Both the position numbers and the translations under genes were made by a program. Shown here piece after piece: positions 8,011-15,466 of a DNA stretch of 64,000 bases; position 1 is the stretch's first letter; every line of letters starts with the position of its first letter. The notes beneath the pieces were generated by a model that worked only from the letters and a program-made list of their open reading frames with translations, was not told the DNA's origin and did not search any database. The DNA is from DASUPK01 sp963815665 (lineage in GTDB: Bacteria > Actinomycetota > Thermoleophilia > Solirubrobacterales > 70-9): NCBI GenBank assembly GCA_963815665.1, contig CAWFHN010000005.1:1-64000 (forward strand). Reading direction: 5' to 3'.

Positions 8011-8768
8011 CGCTTCCTCCCGCTCTTCGCCTTGGTCGGGGCCTTCTTGTTGCTGGTGGCGATCCGCGCGTATTCGGGAACCTCGTAGGGCCGCCCCGTC
8101 GGCTCATCGCGAAGCGCCTCCTTCTCCCAGCCGGCGGTCAGGTAGATCGCCCGGCGCCAGCTCTCGGCCTCGTGCTGATCCGGCTCCCCGTCGAATTCAT
8201 GGCCCTGCTTGCGGATGTTCTCGGAGAGCTGGTCGGCGGTCTCCGAGACGACTCGACGCTGGAGCTCGAGCAGGAGATCGCGCTGCTCGTGGGTGGCCCG
8301 ATTCCAGACCTGGGCGAAGTGCGGGAAGCAGAGCCCGTTCGAGTCGAGCAGCATCTGGCGCGAGGACTCGTTGGCTTCGATCTCCTCGAGCAGATAGCGG
8401 GCGTTCTTCTCGACCTCCTCGTCGCGGTAGGCGCAGGCCGGACACGGGTCCGGGTCCCCGAGCTCGTCGGCAAGCTCAAGTGCGTTCAGCTTCTCCTCGA
8501 GTCCCTGCAGGGTGTCGAGGTAGACGTTGCTGATCCCGAGGTTGGAGTGAAGACCTTCGACCTCGAGCCGGCGCAGGCGCTCGGCGTGCTCGGCGCAGAA
8601 GCCGCGGGCCTGGCGCAGGCGATCGAGGGTCGCATCGTCGGAGGAGTAGTCGTCGAAGAACGCCCACATGTACTCGCCGTCCATCTTGTAGGCGACGCGG
8701 CAGAGCGGGCAGACGCCCTTGCGCAGGCCCTGCTTGAGGAAACGAGTAAGAGCGCTGTTGGGTGGCAT
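8007..8768 (-). CDS. DUF6062-type protein with two CxxC...CxxH metal-binding modules
   Basis: 253 residues, soluble. Two repeated metal sites are plain: C20-P-L-C23 with G-F-C58-A-E-H61, and C109-P-A-C112 with G-L-C147-F-P-H150. Each would give a Cys3His site for Zn or Fe. The layout matches the DUF6062 family, of unknown function. The C-terminus is Lys/Arg-rich. An excellent Shine-Dalgarno (ATAGGAGGT) lies 6 bases before the ATG at 8768, so this is the operon's first gene. Coupling to a membrane protein with acidic helices suggests a metal-handling pair, but that is inference. Confidence 0.75.
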   Translation of the reverse strand: MPPNSALTRFLKQGLRKGVCPLCRVAYKMDGEYMWAFFDDYSSDDATLDRLRQARGFCAEHAERLRRLEVEGLHSNLGISNVYLDTLQGLEEKLNALELADELGDPDPCPACAYRDEEVEKNARYLLEEIEANESSRQMLLDSNGLCFPHFAQVWNRATHEQRDLLLELQRRVVSETADQLSENIRKQGHEFDGEPDQHEAESWRRAIYLTAGWEKEALRDEPTGRPYEVPEYARIATSNKKAPTKAKSGRKR

Positions 8769-8945
8769 CGCTGACCTCCTATCCAGGTTCGGTTGAACCG
8801 GCTAGAGGCCATCAGCGGCTAAGCCACGGTTTGAGCGAGCCTCATCGCTCTCAGCAATCGCCAGGATACCCGGTGCCGCATCGGCTACTTCTTCGCCAGC
8901 GAGCGCGCCCAATTCGAAAACCGGACTGCAGTCGCTCCCCAACGC

Positions 8946-8972
8946 CGAAACCCCCGCGTTAGCGGGGTTTCG
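8946..8972 (-). terminator. Rho-independent-type terminator after the tRNA pair
   Basis: Stem CGAAACCCC(C)GC / GCGGGGTTTCG with a 4-nt loop and one bulged C. On the minus strand it follows tRNA-Pro by 4 bases, where a terminator is expected, and its descending arm contains GGGGGTTT. Confidence 0.7.
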
Positions 8973-8976
8973 TTAA

Positions 8977-9049
8977 TCGGGGCGACTGGATTTGAACCAG
9001 CGACCTCTCGCCCCCAGCCGAATGCGCTACCAGACTGCGCCACGCCCCG
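8977..9049 (-). tRNA. tRNA-Pro (GGG), one base short in the anticodon arm
   Basis: Acceptor CGGGGCG/CGCCCCG, D-arm GCGC...GCGC, variable AGGTC, T-arm with TTCAAAT and discriminator A are all regular. The anticodon arm reads TTCGG-CTGGGGG-CGAG; a paired arm needs CCGAG. One C (or G) is missing, giving 73 nt instead of 74. Anticodon GGG is clear. The missing base is probably an assembly indel in the G-run. Confidence 0.85.
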
Positions 9050-9061
9050 ATGGGCTAGACA

Positions 9062-9078
9062 GCGGCCGACTCGGCCGC
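9062..9078. repeat. 8-bp inverted repeat between tRNA-Gly and tRNA-Pro
   Basis: GCGGCCGA-C-TCGGCCGC, a palindrome with a one-base centre, in the spacer of the two minus-strand tRNAs. It may be a processing hairpin or a weak terminator; no U-run follows. Confidence 0.4.
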
Positions 9079-9102
9079 CTATGTCGGCTCATCCTAAGCC
9101 CA

Positions 9103-9174
9103 AGCGGGCGACGGGACTCGAACCCGCTCCTCGAGCTTGGAAGGCTCACGTGCAACCGTTAACACCTCGCCCGC
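9103..9174 (-). tRNA. tRNA-Gly (TCC)
   Basis: 72 nt with acceptor GCGGGCG/CGCCCGC, anticodon arm TGAGC-CTTCCAA-GCTCG (anticodon TCC), T-loop TTCGAGT and discriminator T. It lies 53 bp upstream of tRNA-Pro on the same strand. Confidence 0.92.
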
Positions 9175-9290
9175 GGGGCGGCCGATTATAGGTTCGTGAC
9201 CGGGTTCGCCGGCCGCCAACGCCGCATCGTTTGCGAAACTCATCGCCCGCGGGACGGTTCTAAGGCAGGGTCTCCCGCCCCGGCTCCAGC

Positions 9291-10979
9291 ATGTCGCTCC
9301 CCAGGCCAAGACTGATGCACGCCCGCGCGTGGGCGACCCTCGCGGCGGCCGTCGCGCTGCTCGCGATCATCGGCGGCGCGCTGGTCGCGCGCGAGGCGAG
9401 CGGCACCTCGTCGCAGAAGAACGTGATCTTCATCCTCACCGACGACATGACGTACAGCGAGCTGTCGGCGATGCCGAACGTGCAGTCGCTGCTCGCGGCG
9501 CAGGGGACGAGCTTCAACGAGGCCTACATCTCCTTCCCGCTCTGCTGCCCATCGCGGGCGACGATGATGCGTGGGCAGTACATGCACAACCATGGGGTGC
9601 ATGGCAACCTCCCGCCATACGGCAGCTGGCTCAAGTTCCGCTCGCACGAGTCGAATGACCTGGCGGTCTGGCTCCAGGACGACGGCTACTACAACGTGCA
9701 CATCGGCAAGTACCTGAACGGCTACGGGACCGTGGACGACACGCTGCCCGTGCCGCAGGGCTGGGACGAGTGGTACGGGAAGGTCTCGGAGGACGCTCTG
9801 TACTTCAACTACCAGCTGATCGAGAAGACCGGGCCCCTTGCCACGCCGAAAATCACCTTCTACGGGGACCAGCCGGGCGACTACCAGACCGACGTCTTCA
9901 CGAACCGCGCCGTCGACTTCGTCAACGACAGCGGCGTTGCGAGACAGCCCTTCTGGCTCAACCTCTGGTTCAACTCGCCGCACGGCCCCTTCGATCCGGC
10001 GCCCCGGGATGCCTACCGGTTCGCCGGGACACCGCTGCCGAAGCTCCCTGGCTTCAACGAGAAGGACATCAGCGACAAGCCGAAGTGGTTCCGCAAGCAG
10101 GCCAGGAAGCGGATCGGCAAGAAGCAGGCGAAGCTGATCGACAACGAGCGCCGGCGCCAGGAGGAGCAGCTCGCCTCCGTCGACCAGGCCGTGGGCGAGC
10201 TCGTCCAGTCCCTGAAGGACAACGGCATCCTCGACGACACCTACATCGTCTTCTCCTCGGACAACGGCATCTTCCGAGGGGAGCACCGGATCGCGAGCGG
10301 CAAGTACCTGCCCTACGACCCGGCGTCGCGGGTGCCGCTGATCGTCCGCGGCCCGGGTATTCCGGCGGGCGGCGTCAGTAGCGAGCTTGTCTGGAACGGC
10401 GACATCGCGCAGACAATCCAGCAGATCGCATCGGGATCGCAAATGGACTCGCTGGACGGGCGCTCGCTCCTCCCCTACGCCCAGAATCCGGCGCTCCGGT
10501 CGACTCGTCCGGTCCTGCTCGAGGGCGACACCGGCCCGGGCGGCACCGGGGCGGAGTCGGCCCAATCGAGCAGGGCCCGCGCTCGCGAGGCGCGCGTTGG
10601 GGTCGCCGGCAAGCGCGGGGTGCACAACCTCGAGCAGGAGCCGGATGCGATCAAGTCGGCCACGAATACGGACAGCGCCCCGGCCTACCGCTCGATCCGA
10701 ACGGACCGCTACGAGTACACGGTCTACGCCAACGGCCAGGCCGAGCTCTACGACATGAAGTGGGACCCGGCGCAGCTCAACTCACTCATCCTCAACCCGC
10801 GCTACCACTATGTGCGGAGGTGGCTCTATGACCGGCTCGTCCCGCTCTCGGCCTGCGCCGGCCCCTCCTGCCGGGTGGAGCTCGGCCCCGACCCCCTCCC
10901 TCTGTCGAAGAGCGCCCTGAGGAAGAAGCGGAAGAAGAAGCAGGGTCAGGGCACCAAGCAGCCGGCGACCAAGCCGTAG
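9291..10979 (+). CDS. Membrane-anchored sulfatase (formylglycine type)
   Basis: 562 residues. An N-terminal anchor helix (about 13-33) precedes an alkaline-phosphatase-fold sulfatase. Metal ligands D51-D52 (ILTDDM) are followed by the sulfatase signature C85-x-P-S-R89, where C85 would be oxidised to formylglycine. A late SSDNG supplies further ligands. The protein should therefore hydrolyse sulfate (or related) esters outside the membrane; the substrate is unknown. The C-terminus is Lys-rich. A paralogue lies at 20894-22384 with the same LCCPSRAT core. No formylglycine-generating enzyme gene is in the window. Confidence 0.88.
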   Translation: MSLPRPRLMHARAWATLAAAVALLAIIGGALVAREASGTSSQKNVIFILTDDMTYSELSAMPNVQSLLAAQGTSFNEAYISFPLCCPSRATMMRGQYMHNHGVHGNLPPYGSWLKFRSHESNDLAVWLQDDGYYNVHIGKYLNGYGTVDDTLPVPQGWDEWYGKVSEDALYFNYQLIEKTGPLATPKITFYGDQPGDYQTDVFTNRAVDFVNDSGVARQPFWLNLWFNSPHGPFDPAPRDAYRFAGTPLPKLPGFNEKDISDKPKWFRKQARKRIGKKQAKLIDNERRRQEEQLASVDQAVGELVQSLKDNGILDDTYIVFSSDNGIFRGEHRIASGKYLPYDPASRVPLIVRGPGIPAGGVSSELVWNGDIAQTIQQIASGSQMDSLDGRSLLPYAQNPALRSTRPVLLEGDTGPGGTGAESAQSSRARAREARVGVAGKRGVHNLEQEPDAIKSATNTDSAPAYRSIRTDRYEYTVYANGQAELYDMKWDPAQLNSLILNPRYHYVRRWLYDRLVPLSACAGPSCRVELGPDPLPLSKSALRKKRKKKQGQGTKQPATKP

Positions 10980-11013
10980 CGGTCAGGGCCGCGCGGGTTA
11001 CGATTCTCCGCCA

Positions 11014-11087
11014 GGGGCACTGGCCAAACTGGATAAGGCCCCGGCCTCCAAAGTCGGTGATTCCAGGTTCGAGTCCTGGGTGCCCCG
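11014..11087 (+). tRNA. tRNA-Trp (CCA)
   Basis: 74 nt with acceptor GGGGCAC/GTGCCCC, anticodon arm CCGGC-CTCCAAA-GTCGG (bases 34-36 CCA), T-arm CCAGG-TTCGAGT-CCTGG and discriminator G as in bacterial tRNA-Trp. The D-arm (TGGCC-AAACTGGATAA-GGCC) is atypical for Trp and resembles Arg tRNAs. Followed at once by a strong terminator. Confidence 0.85.
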
Positions 11088-11092
11088 CTCTG

Positions 11093-11113
11093 GCCCGCGG
11101 AAGCGGGCTTTCT
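11093..11113 (+). terminator. Rho-independent terminator of tRNA-Trp
   Basis: GCCCGC-GGAA-GCGGGC followed by TTTCT. It starts 5 bases after the tRNA and overlaps the stop codon of the convergent receiver gene. Confidence 0.85.
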
Positions 11114-11534
11114 AGTCCCCGCGCCTGCTTTCCACGGCCGTCCGGGTCGCGTCGCGCAGCTCCTGGATCGGCGTCCCCTTTTCCACGTAGCCGTCGGCGC
11201 CACGCTCCAGCGCCGGGCCGCTCATCCGGTCGGCGGAGAAACCCGAGAGGACGATGATCGCCACGTCCGGGTGCCTCTCACGGATCTCCGGTATCGCCTG
11301 GAATCCGTCCATGTCCGGCATCGAGAGATCGAGCAGCACCGCCGCAGGCTGCGTCTCCGCGATTCCCTCGATCGCCGACCTGCCGTCTCCCGCCTCCCCC
11401 ACGACCTCGAAGCCGGGGGCATCCTCCAAGCCGTACCTGATCAGCTCGCGCAGCTCGGGGATGTCGTCGACGAGGTACACCGAAATCGGTGCGTTTTCGG
11501 TCATGCACCCCCGAGCTGAGTTTTCCCAGGTCAT
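11112..11534 (-). CDS. Single-domain response regulator (CheY-like receiver)
   Basis: 140 residues, a receiver domain only. Acidic pair D23-D24, phospho-acceptor D69 (LLDLSMPDMDG), S97 in LSG and K119 (YVEKG) are all present, so it should be phosphorylatable. It lacks an output domain and would act by protein contact. The start at 11534 is preferred for the AGGAGG four bases upstream; ATG 11504 (MTENAP) with a GGGGG stretch is an alternative. No histidine kinase is adjacent. Confidence 0.85.
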   Translation of the reverse strand: MTWENSARGCMTENAPISVYLVDDIPELRELIRYGLEDAPGFEVVGEAGDGRSAIEGIAETQPAAVLLDLSMPDMDGFQAIPEIRERHPDVAIIVLSGFSADRMSGPALERGADGYVEKGTPIQELRDATRTAVESRRGD

Positions 11535-11655
11535 CCAGCCTCCTGCCGGTTCACCCACCGAGGGCCGGTACCCGGGTGGGGGCGGCATTCTTCCATGGGC
11601 CTCCCCGGAGCGCATCCGCAATACCTACGTCCCCGAAACTAGAATCGACGGGCGC

Positions 11656-11740
11656 GCGGGCGTGGTGGAATTTGGAAGACACGCTGGCTTTAGGTGCCAG
11701 TGCTCGAAAGAGCGTGGGGGTTCGAGTCCCTCCGCCCGCA
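11656..11740 (+). tRNA. tRNA-Leu (TAG)
   Basis: 85-nt class II tRNA with a long variable arm. Acceptor GCGGGCG/CGCCCGC, anticodon arm CTGGC-TTTAGGT-GCCAG (anticodon TAG), T-loop TTCGAGT, discriminator A. Confidence 0.93.
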
Positions 11741-11801
11741 TGGCGCGGCCTGAACGGTTGGGTGTAGCGCACATCCAGCCGAGCCCATAGACTTGCTCGC
11801 C

Positions 11802-12401
11802 ATGGAAGCGGGAGCGATCCGCCCTGGATACGAGCTCTGGCGACCGAACAGGGAGAAGCCCGAATCGAATAGCGCTCGGGCCCTTGTCGTGTTCCTCCTG
11901 CTGATCTCGGCGGGGCTCGCACTGCTGATCACCGTCGGCGGCTGGACCCGCCTCGAGGGCGGGAAGATCTTCGCCCTCGGCTACGTCGCGCTCTACGTCC
12001 TCTTCGCCTTCCTCGTGGCCCGCTGGAATCGAGGCGCGCTGCCGGTGATCTCGGCGCTGGCGATCATCCTCGCGATCTTTGCCGGGATCGCGGCCCCGGC
12101 CTGGTTCGACCGGTCGAAGGACGGCCTGACGGGCCCGGCGCTCCCGGATGACCTCCTGGGGTTGCTCTGCCTCGTGCTGGTGCCCGTACAGGTGATCCTG
12201 ATCGCCGTCGCGATGGTGGCCTTCAACCAGGAATGGCATGTCGAGGAGGAACGACCGATCGGCGATGAGCTCCCGCCCGTCAATCCCCCGGCCGACGATG
12301 GGCCAAAGCGCCGTGGAGCGGGTCGCCGCTCGACGGCGGGCCGCACCACCTCCGGCACCACGCGTCGCACCGCGGCGGCGCGCCGGCCTAAAAAAGCCTG
12401 A
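11802..12401 (+). CDS. Four-helix membrane protein with basic tail, unknown function
   Basis: 199 residues. Four hydrophobic helices lie between about residues 27 and 146. A 50-residue C-terminal tail rich in Arg, Thr and Pro (ending RRPKKA) probably faces the cytoplasm. No family recognised. ATG 11802 is chosen; a TTG nine bases earlier is possible, and no Shine-Dalgarno is visible for either. Its 3' end overlaps the convergent SRAP gene by 14 bp. Confidence 0.7.
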   Translation: MEAGAIRPGYELWRPNREKPESNSARALVVFLLLISAGLALLITVGGWTRLEGGKIFALGYVALYVLFAFLVARWNRGALPVISALAIILAIFAGIAAPAWFDRSKDGLTGPALPDDLLGLLCLVLVPVQVILIAVAMVAFNQEWHVEEERPIGDELPPVNPPADDGPKRRGAGRRSTAGRTTSGTTRRTAAARRPKKA

Positions 12402-13065
12402 GCGGCGGCTCGATCAGCGCCGGCCCGTCCTGGCGGACGTCGTTGACGGCGTCCGAGACCTCCGTGACGGCCAGATCGTCGGTTGGCACCATCAGGGCCC
12501 GCAGCCGGTCCGCCCCGGTCCCCGGCTCCAGCCAATCCGGCTCCCCTGATTGCTCGAGGATGACCGGCATGCGGTCGTGGATCGGCGCGACCACCTCGCC
12601 CGGCTCGCAGGTGACGATCGCGCACGAGTGCACCGTTGAGCCATCCGCCCGGTCGGCGCTCGACCAGAGCCCCGCGAACGCGAAGGGCTCGCGCGCCGGC
12701 CGGGTGATCCAGACGGGCTTCTTGCCCGTCTCCTCGGCTCGCCACTCGTAGAAGCCGTCCGCGACGATCAGGCAGCGGCGGGCCTGAAAGGCCTCGCGGA
12801 ACGCCGGTGTCTCGGCGACCGTCTCGGCACGGGCGTTAATCAGGAGCCGGCCGAACGCGTCCGGATCGGAGTGCTCGGGGATCAGGCCCCAGCGGAGGAT
12901 CCCCGGCTCGCGCTCGCCATCCCGATTGAGCCTGACCGCCAGCACCGGGTCGGTCGGCGCCACGTTGTAGCGAGGCCGCTGCTCGATCTCCGCAGACTCG
13001 GTGAGCCCGAACCGGAATCGCAGCAACCGCGGGTCGGGATCGGTGAGCGTGTAGCGCCCGCACAT
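12388..13065 (-). CDS. yedK: SRAP-domain protein (YedK/HMCES type)
   Basis: 225 residues. The Met before catalytic C2 is removed so that Cys becomes N-terminal (MCGRYTLT). Other active-site residues are present: N77 in INARAE, E107 in GFYEW and H163 in IHDRMPVIL. Family members form a thiazolidine DNA-protein crosslink with abasic sites in single-stranded DNA and so shield replication forks. The frame extends further upstream, but C2 must be terminal, which fixes the start. Confidence 0.93.
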   Translation of the reverse strand: MCGRYTLTDPDPRLLRFRFGLTESAEIEQRPRYNVAPTDPVLAVRLNRDGEREPGILRWGLIPEHSDPDAFGRLLINARAETVAETPAFREAFQARRCLIVADGFYEWRAEETGKKPVWITRPAREPFAFAGLWSSADRADGSTVHSCAIVTCEPGEVVAPIHDRMPVILEQSGEPDWLEPGTGADRLRALMVPTDDLAVTEVSDAVNDVRQDGPALIEPPLRLF

Positions 13066-13075
13066 TGGTCGAAGG

Positions 13076-13996
13076 CTAGGGCGCCGCCCGGAGCAGGCGT
13101 AAGGCAACCGCACGCAGGGTGTCCCGGACATGAGAGCGCTCGAAGCGAACCTGCGCGTGCGTGAAGCGGAGCGCGGTCAGACCCGCGGCCGCGTGAGCCT
13201 GGTCGCGCAGACGATCCCTGGTCTGCTGCGCCGGGGTTCTGTGGTAGCGCAGACCGTCAGTCTCAACCACCAGGCCCAGGTCCGGCCAGAAGAAATCGAC
13301 TCGGAAGCCGTTCAACTTTCTTCGCGTCTCGGGAACCGGAAGTCCGGCGGCGCGAGCGATCGGGAGAAACCGGCGCTCGAGCTCAGAGTCGGTGAGGCGG
13401 AAGGTCCGGCGGTCGAGCAGACGGCGAAGGCATGCCACTCCACGTTGCCCCTTCATGGTCTCCAGCGCCGAGCGAAGCTGCTCGGGATCTACGAGGTTCC
13501 GCTTGTCCGCCTCGTTTACGGCCACCTCGAGCTGTGCCTGGGGCACACACGCAGCGAGGTCGACGAGGGTGCGAATCGGGCTGGTGAGCGGGATGCCGCG
13601 CCGCAATGACCGGTCGCTGGAGCGCAACGAACGGCGGCGATGAAGGCGGATCGCTGGGACGCTGCGGGTCACGTGAACGGACACCGAGATCTCGATCTGC
13701 GTTGCGTGGCGCACACGGATTCCCCAGAGCTCCGCGGCTGAGCGGTGGCTGAGCAAGGCCTCCGGACCACAGGCGAGGACCGCCGCCATCCAGATGCCGA
13801 GTTGGTCGATTGCCGGTCGGCCCACGGCGAAAACCCCGCGATGAAGAGGATGCAGTCGCCCAATCGAGAGCCGGTGGTCGATCCAATGGCGAGTGACGCC
13901 GAGATCGAGAAGCTGGGCCCGAGCGACCACTCCGTGTTGCCGTCGCACGAGGCGCCACAGCCCTGGGACGTTGTTGTGAGGGATTTGCCCGCCCAA
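13076..13996 (-). CDS. AbiEi-like winged-helix protein fused to a DUF559 (Vsr/PD-(D/E)xK-like) domain
   Basis: Up to 306 residues. The N-terminal region (about 17-60; HGVVARAQLLDLGVTRHWID, then RGVFAVG) is the winged helix of AbiEi-type antitoxins. The C-terminal region (about 225-300) is DUF559: RVDFFWPDLGLVVETDG with the acidic residues of the nuclease fold, followed by R-x-x-Q/DRLRDQ and a final LRFTHAQV. No AbiEii toxin neighbours it, so it is an orphan of the common actinobacterial kind. A TTG at 13996 is the earliest start (an in-frame TGA precedes); GTG 13948 is a plausible later start. The 5' end lies in a large palindrome that may be its operator. Confidence 0.8.
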   Translation of the reverse strand: MGGQIPHNNVPGLWRLVRRQHGVVARAQLLDLGVTRHWIDHRLSIGRLHPLHRGVFAVGRPAIDQLGIWMAAVLACGPEALLSHRSAAELWGIRVRHATQIEISVSVHVTRSVPAIRLHRRRSLRSSDRSLRRGIPLTSPIRTLVDLAACVPQAQLEVAVNEADKRNLVDPEQLRSALETMKGQRGVACLRRLLDRRTFRLTDSELERRFLPIARAAGLPVPETRRKLNGFRVDFFWPDLGLVVETDGLRYHRTPAQQTRDRLRDQAHAAAGLTALRFTHAQVRFERSHVRDTLRAVALRLLRAAP

Positions 13997-14017
13997 AGCC
14001 GGGCAAAATCCTCACAA
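13974..14017. promoter_or_regulatory. Large palindrome at the 5' end of the AbiEi/DUF559 gene
   Basis: Two 18-bp arms (13974-13991 and 14000-14017) match at 16 of 18 positions around an 8-bp centre; arm one starts TTGTGAGG and ends GCCCG. AbiEi winged helices bind inverted repeats before their own genes, so this is a candidate autoregulatory operator. A terminator for the upstream tRNA-Leu is possible, but there is no U-run. Confidence 0.55.
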
Positions 14018-14063
14018 GGGCTGATTCGCCCCCTTCCCCAGCCGGTATTCGGCTCGAGCTGGA

Positions 14064-14146
14064 TGCCGGAGGTGGGAGTCGAACCCACACGTCCCGAAGG
14101 ACACGGCATTTTGAGTGCCGCGCGTCTGCCATTCCGCCACTCCGGC
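14064..14146 (-). tRNA. tRNA-Leu (CAA)
   Basis: 83-nt class II tRNA. Acceptor GCCGGAG/CTCCGGC, anticodon arm CGGCA-CTCAAAA-TGCCG (anticodon CAA), variable hairpin around CCTTCGGG, T-loop TTCGACT, discriminator A. Confidence 0.93.
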
Positions 14147-14204
14147 GCGCGAGCAACGATAACCCGGCCCCGAGCGGCCGGCTGAACGCGATAATCCGCG
14201 GCCG

Positions 14205-15455
14205 GTGGACTCCGCGGGCCGTATCGAGCTGATTCGCGACCTCTGCTCTTTCAAGGGGCGGGGGCCCGGGACCGACTCCGAACGGCGCGCGGCGAACATG
14301 CTCGCCGGGCGGCTGCGCGGGATCGGCCGGCGCACGCAGATCGAGCCCTTCTTCGCGCATCCGCAGTACGCGATCGTCCACCTGATCCATGCCGCGATGG
14401 GTGTCGCCGGAAGCGTGATCGCGACCGTCCAGCCGGCTGTCGGCTTCTCGATCGTGCTCCTCGCCGCGGTCTCCACCTACCTAGACCTCAACACCCGCCT
14501 CTACCTCGTCCGCTCGCTGCTCTTCCGCCGCGCCTCCCAGAACGTCGTCTCCCCGGGGGATCGCCCGGGCGCCCCCGCCCGTCTCGTCCTCATGGCCCAC
14601 TACGACGCGGCCCGGACCGGCTACATCTTCTCCAAGGCGTCCAATCGCATCCGGCGGTTGCCCGAGCGCACCCGCATCGGCCTTGGGCCCTTCCGCCTCT
14701 TCTTCTGGCTCGGCCTGGCTCCCCTCCTGCCGATCCTCGGCGCGCGCATGGCGGGGCTGGACGCGACCTGGCTCAACGCGCTTCAGGCGATCCCCACGAT
14801 CGTCCTGATCGTCGGCGGCTTCCTGCTCATCGACATCGCCCTCTCGGACATCGTCCCCGGCGCCTATGACAACGCCTCGGGGGTGGCCGCGGTGGTCTCG
14901 GCGGCGGATGAGCTGACCGCCGACCCGCCCGACAACCTCGACGTCTGGGTGGTGCTGACCGGCTCCGAGGAGTCCTTCTGCGAGGGCAGCAGGGCCTTCG
15001 TGCGCGGGCGCCGAAAGGAATTCGACCGCGCCACAACAGCGTTCGTCAACGTCGATTCGGTTTCGTCCGGCCAGGTCGCGTACGAGATCAGCCAGGGCCC
15101 GGTGATCAGCCTTCCCCATGACCGGCAGCTGATCGAGCTCTGCGAGGCGCTCGGGACCTCGGGCGGCGTCGAAGGCGGCGCCCGGCCGATCCGCCATCCG
15201 CTGCTGGACGATGCGATGCCGGCCCGGATCCGCCGGATGCGGGCGATCACCATTAGGACCACCGACGCCGACGGGAACCTGGCGCCCTGGTACCACACCC
15301 ACGACGATGTCCCGGAGCGGGTCGACTCGAACGCGTTGACCGAGGCGACGAACTTCATCGTCGCCCTCGTCCGACTGGTCGACCGCGAGGCCGGACGCCA
15401 AGCCGGCACGGGCCCCACCTCCACGCCGCCGGCCGCCACCGCCGAGCGCGTGTAA
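14205..15455 (+). CDS. M28-type zinc peptidase with internal membrane helices
   Basis: 416 residues. All co-catalytic zinc positions of M28 aminopeptidases are visible: H132-Y-D134, Y-D222-NASG, E255-E256, D284 and H364/H366 (YHTHDD). Hydrophobic segments at about 57-92 (two helices) come before the catalytic domain. Another pair at about 162-212 is inserted between HYD and DNASG. The protein is thus membrane-embedded with its active site split by a hairpin. Substrate unknown. Start is GTG 14205. The stop is 12 bp from the acetoacetyl-CoA synthetase gene, so they may be co-transcribed. Confidence 0.8.
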   Translation: MDSAGRIELIRDLCSFKGRGPGTDSERRAANMLAGRLRGIGRRTQIEPFFAHPQYAIVHLIHAAMGVAGSVIATVQPAVGFSIVLLAAVSTYLDLNTRLYLVRSLLFRRASQNVVSPGDRPGAPARLVLMAHYDAARTGYIFSKASNRIRRLPERTRIGLGPFRLFFWLGLAPLLPILGARMAGLDATWLNALQAIPTIVLIVGGFLLIDIALSDIVPGAYDNASGVAAVVSAADELTADPPDNLDVWVVLTGSEESFCEGSRAFVRGRRKEFDRATTAFVNVDSVSSGQVAYEISQGPVISLPHDRQLIELCEALGTSGGVEGGARPIRHPLLDDAMPARIRRMRAITIRTTDADGNLAPWYHTHDDVPERVDSNALTEATNFIVALVRLVDREAGRQAGTGPTSTPPAATAERV

Positions 15456-15466
15456 GAGTTCGGGCC

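Noticed and set aside
8946..14146. tRNA-rich region as an integration hot spot
   Set aside because: No integrase, no direct repeats of tRNA ends and no change in composition were seen.
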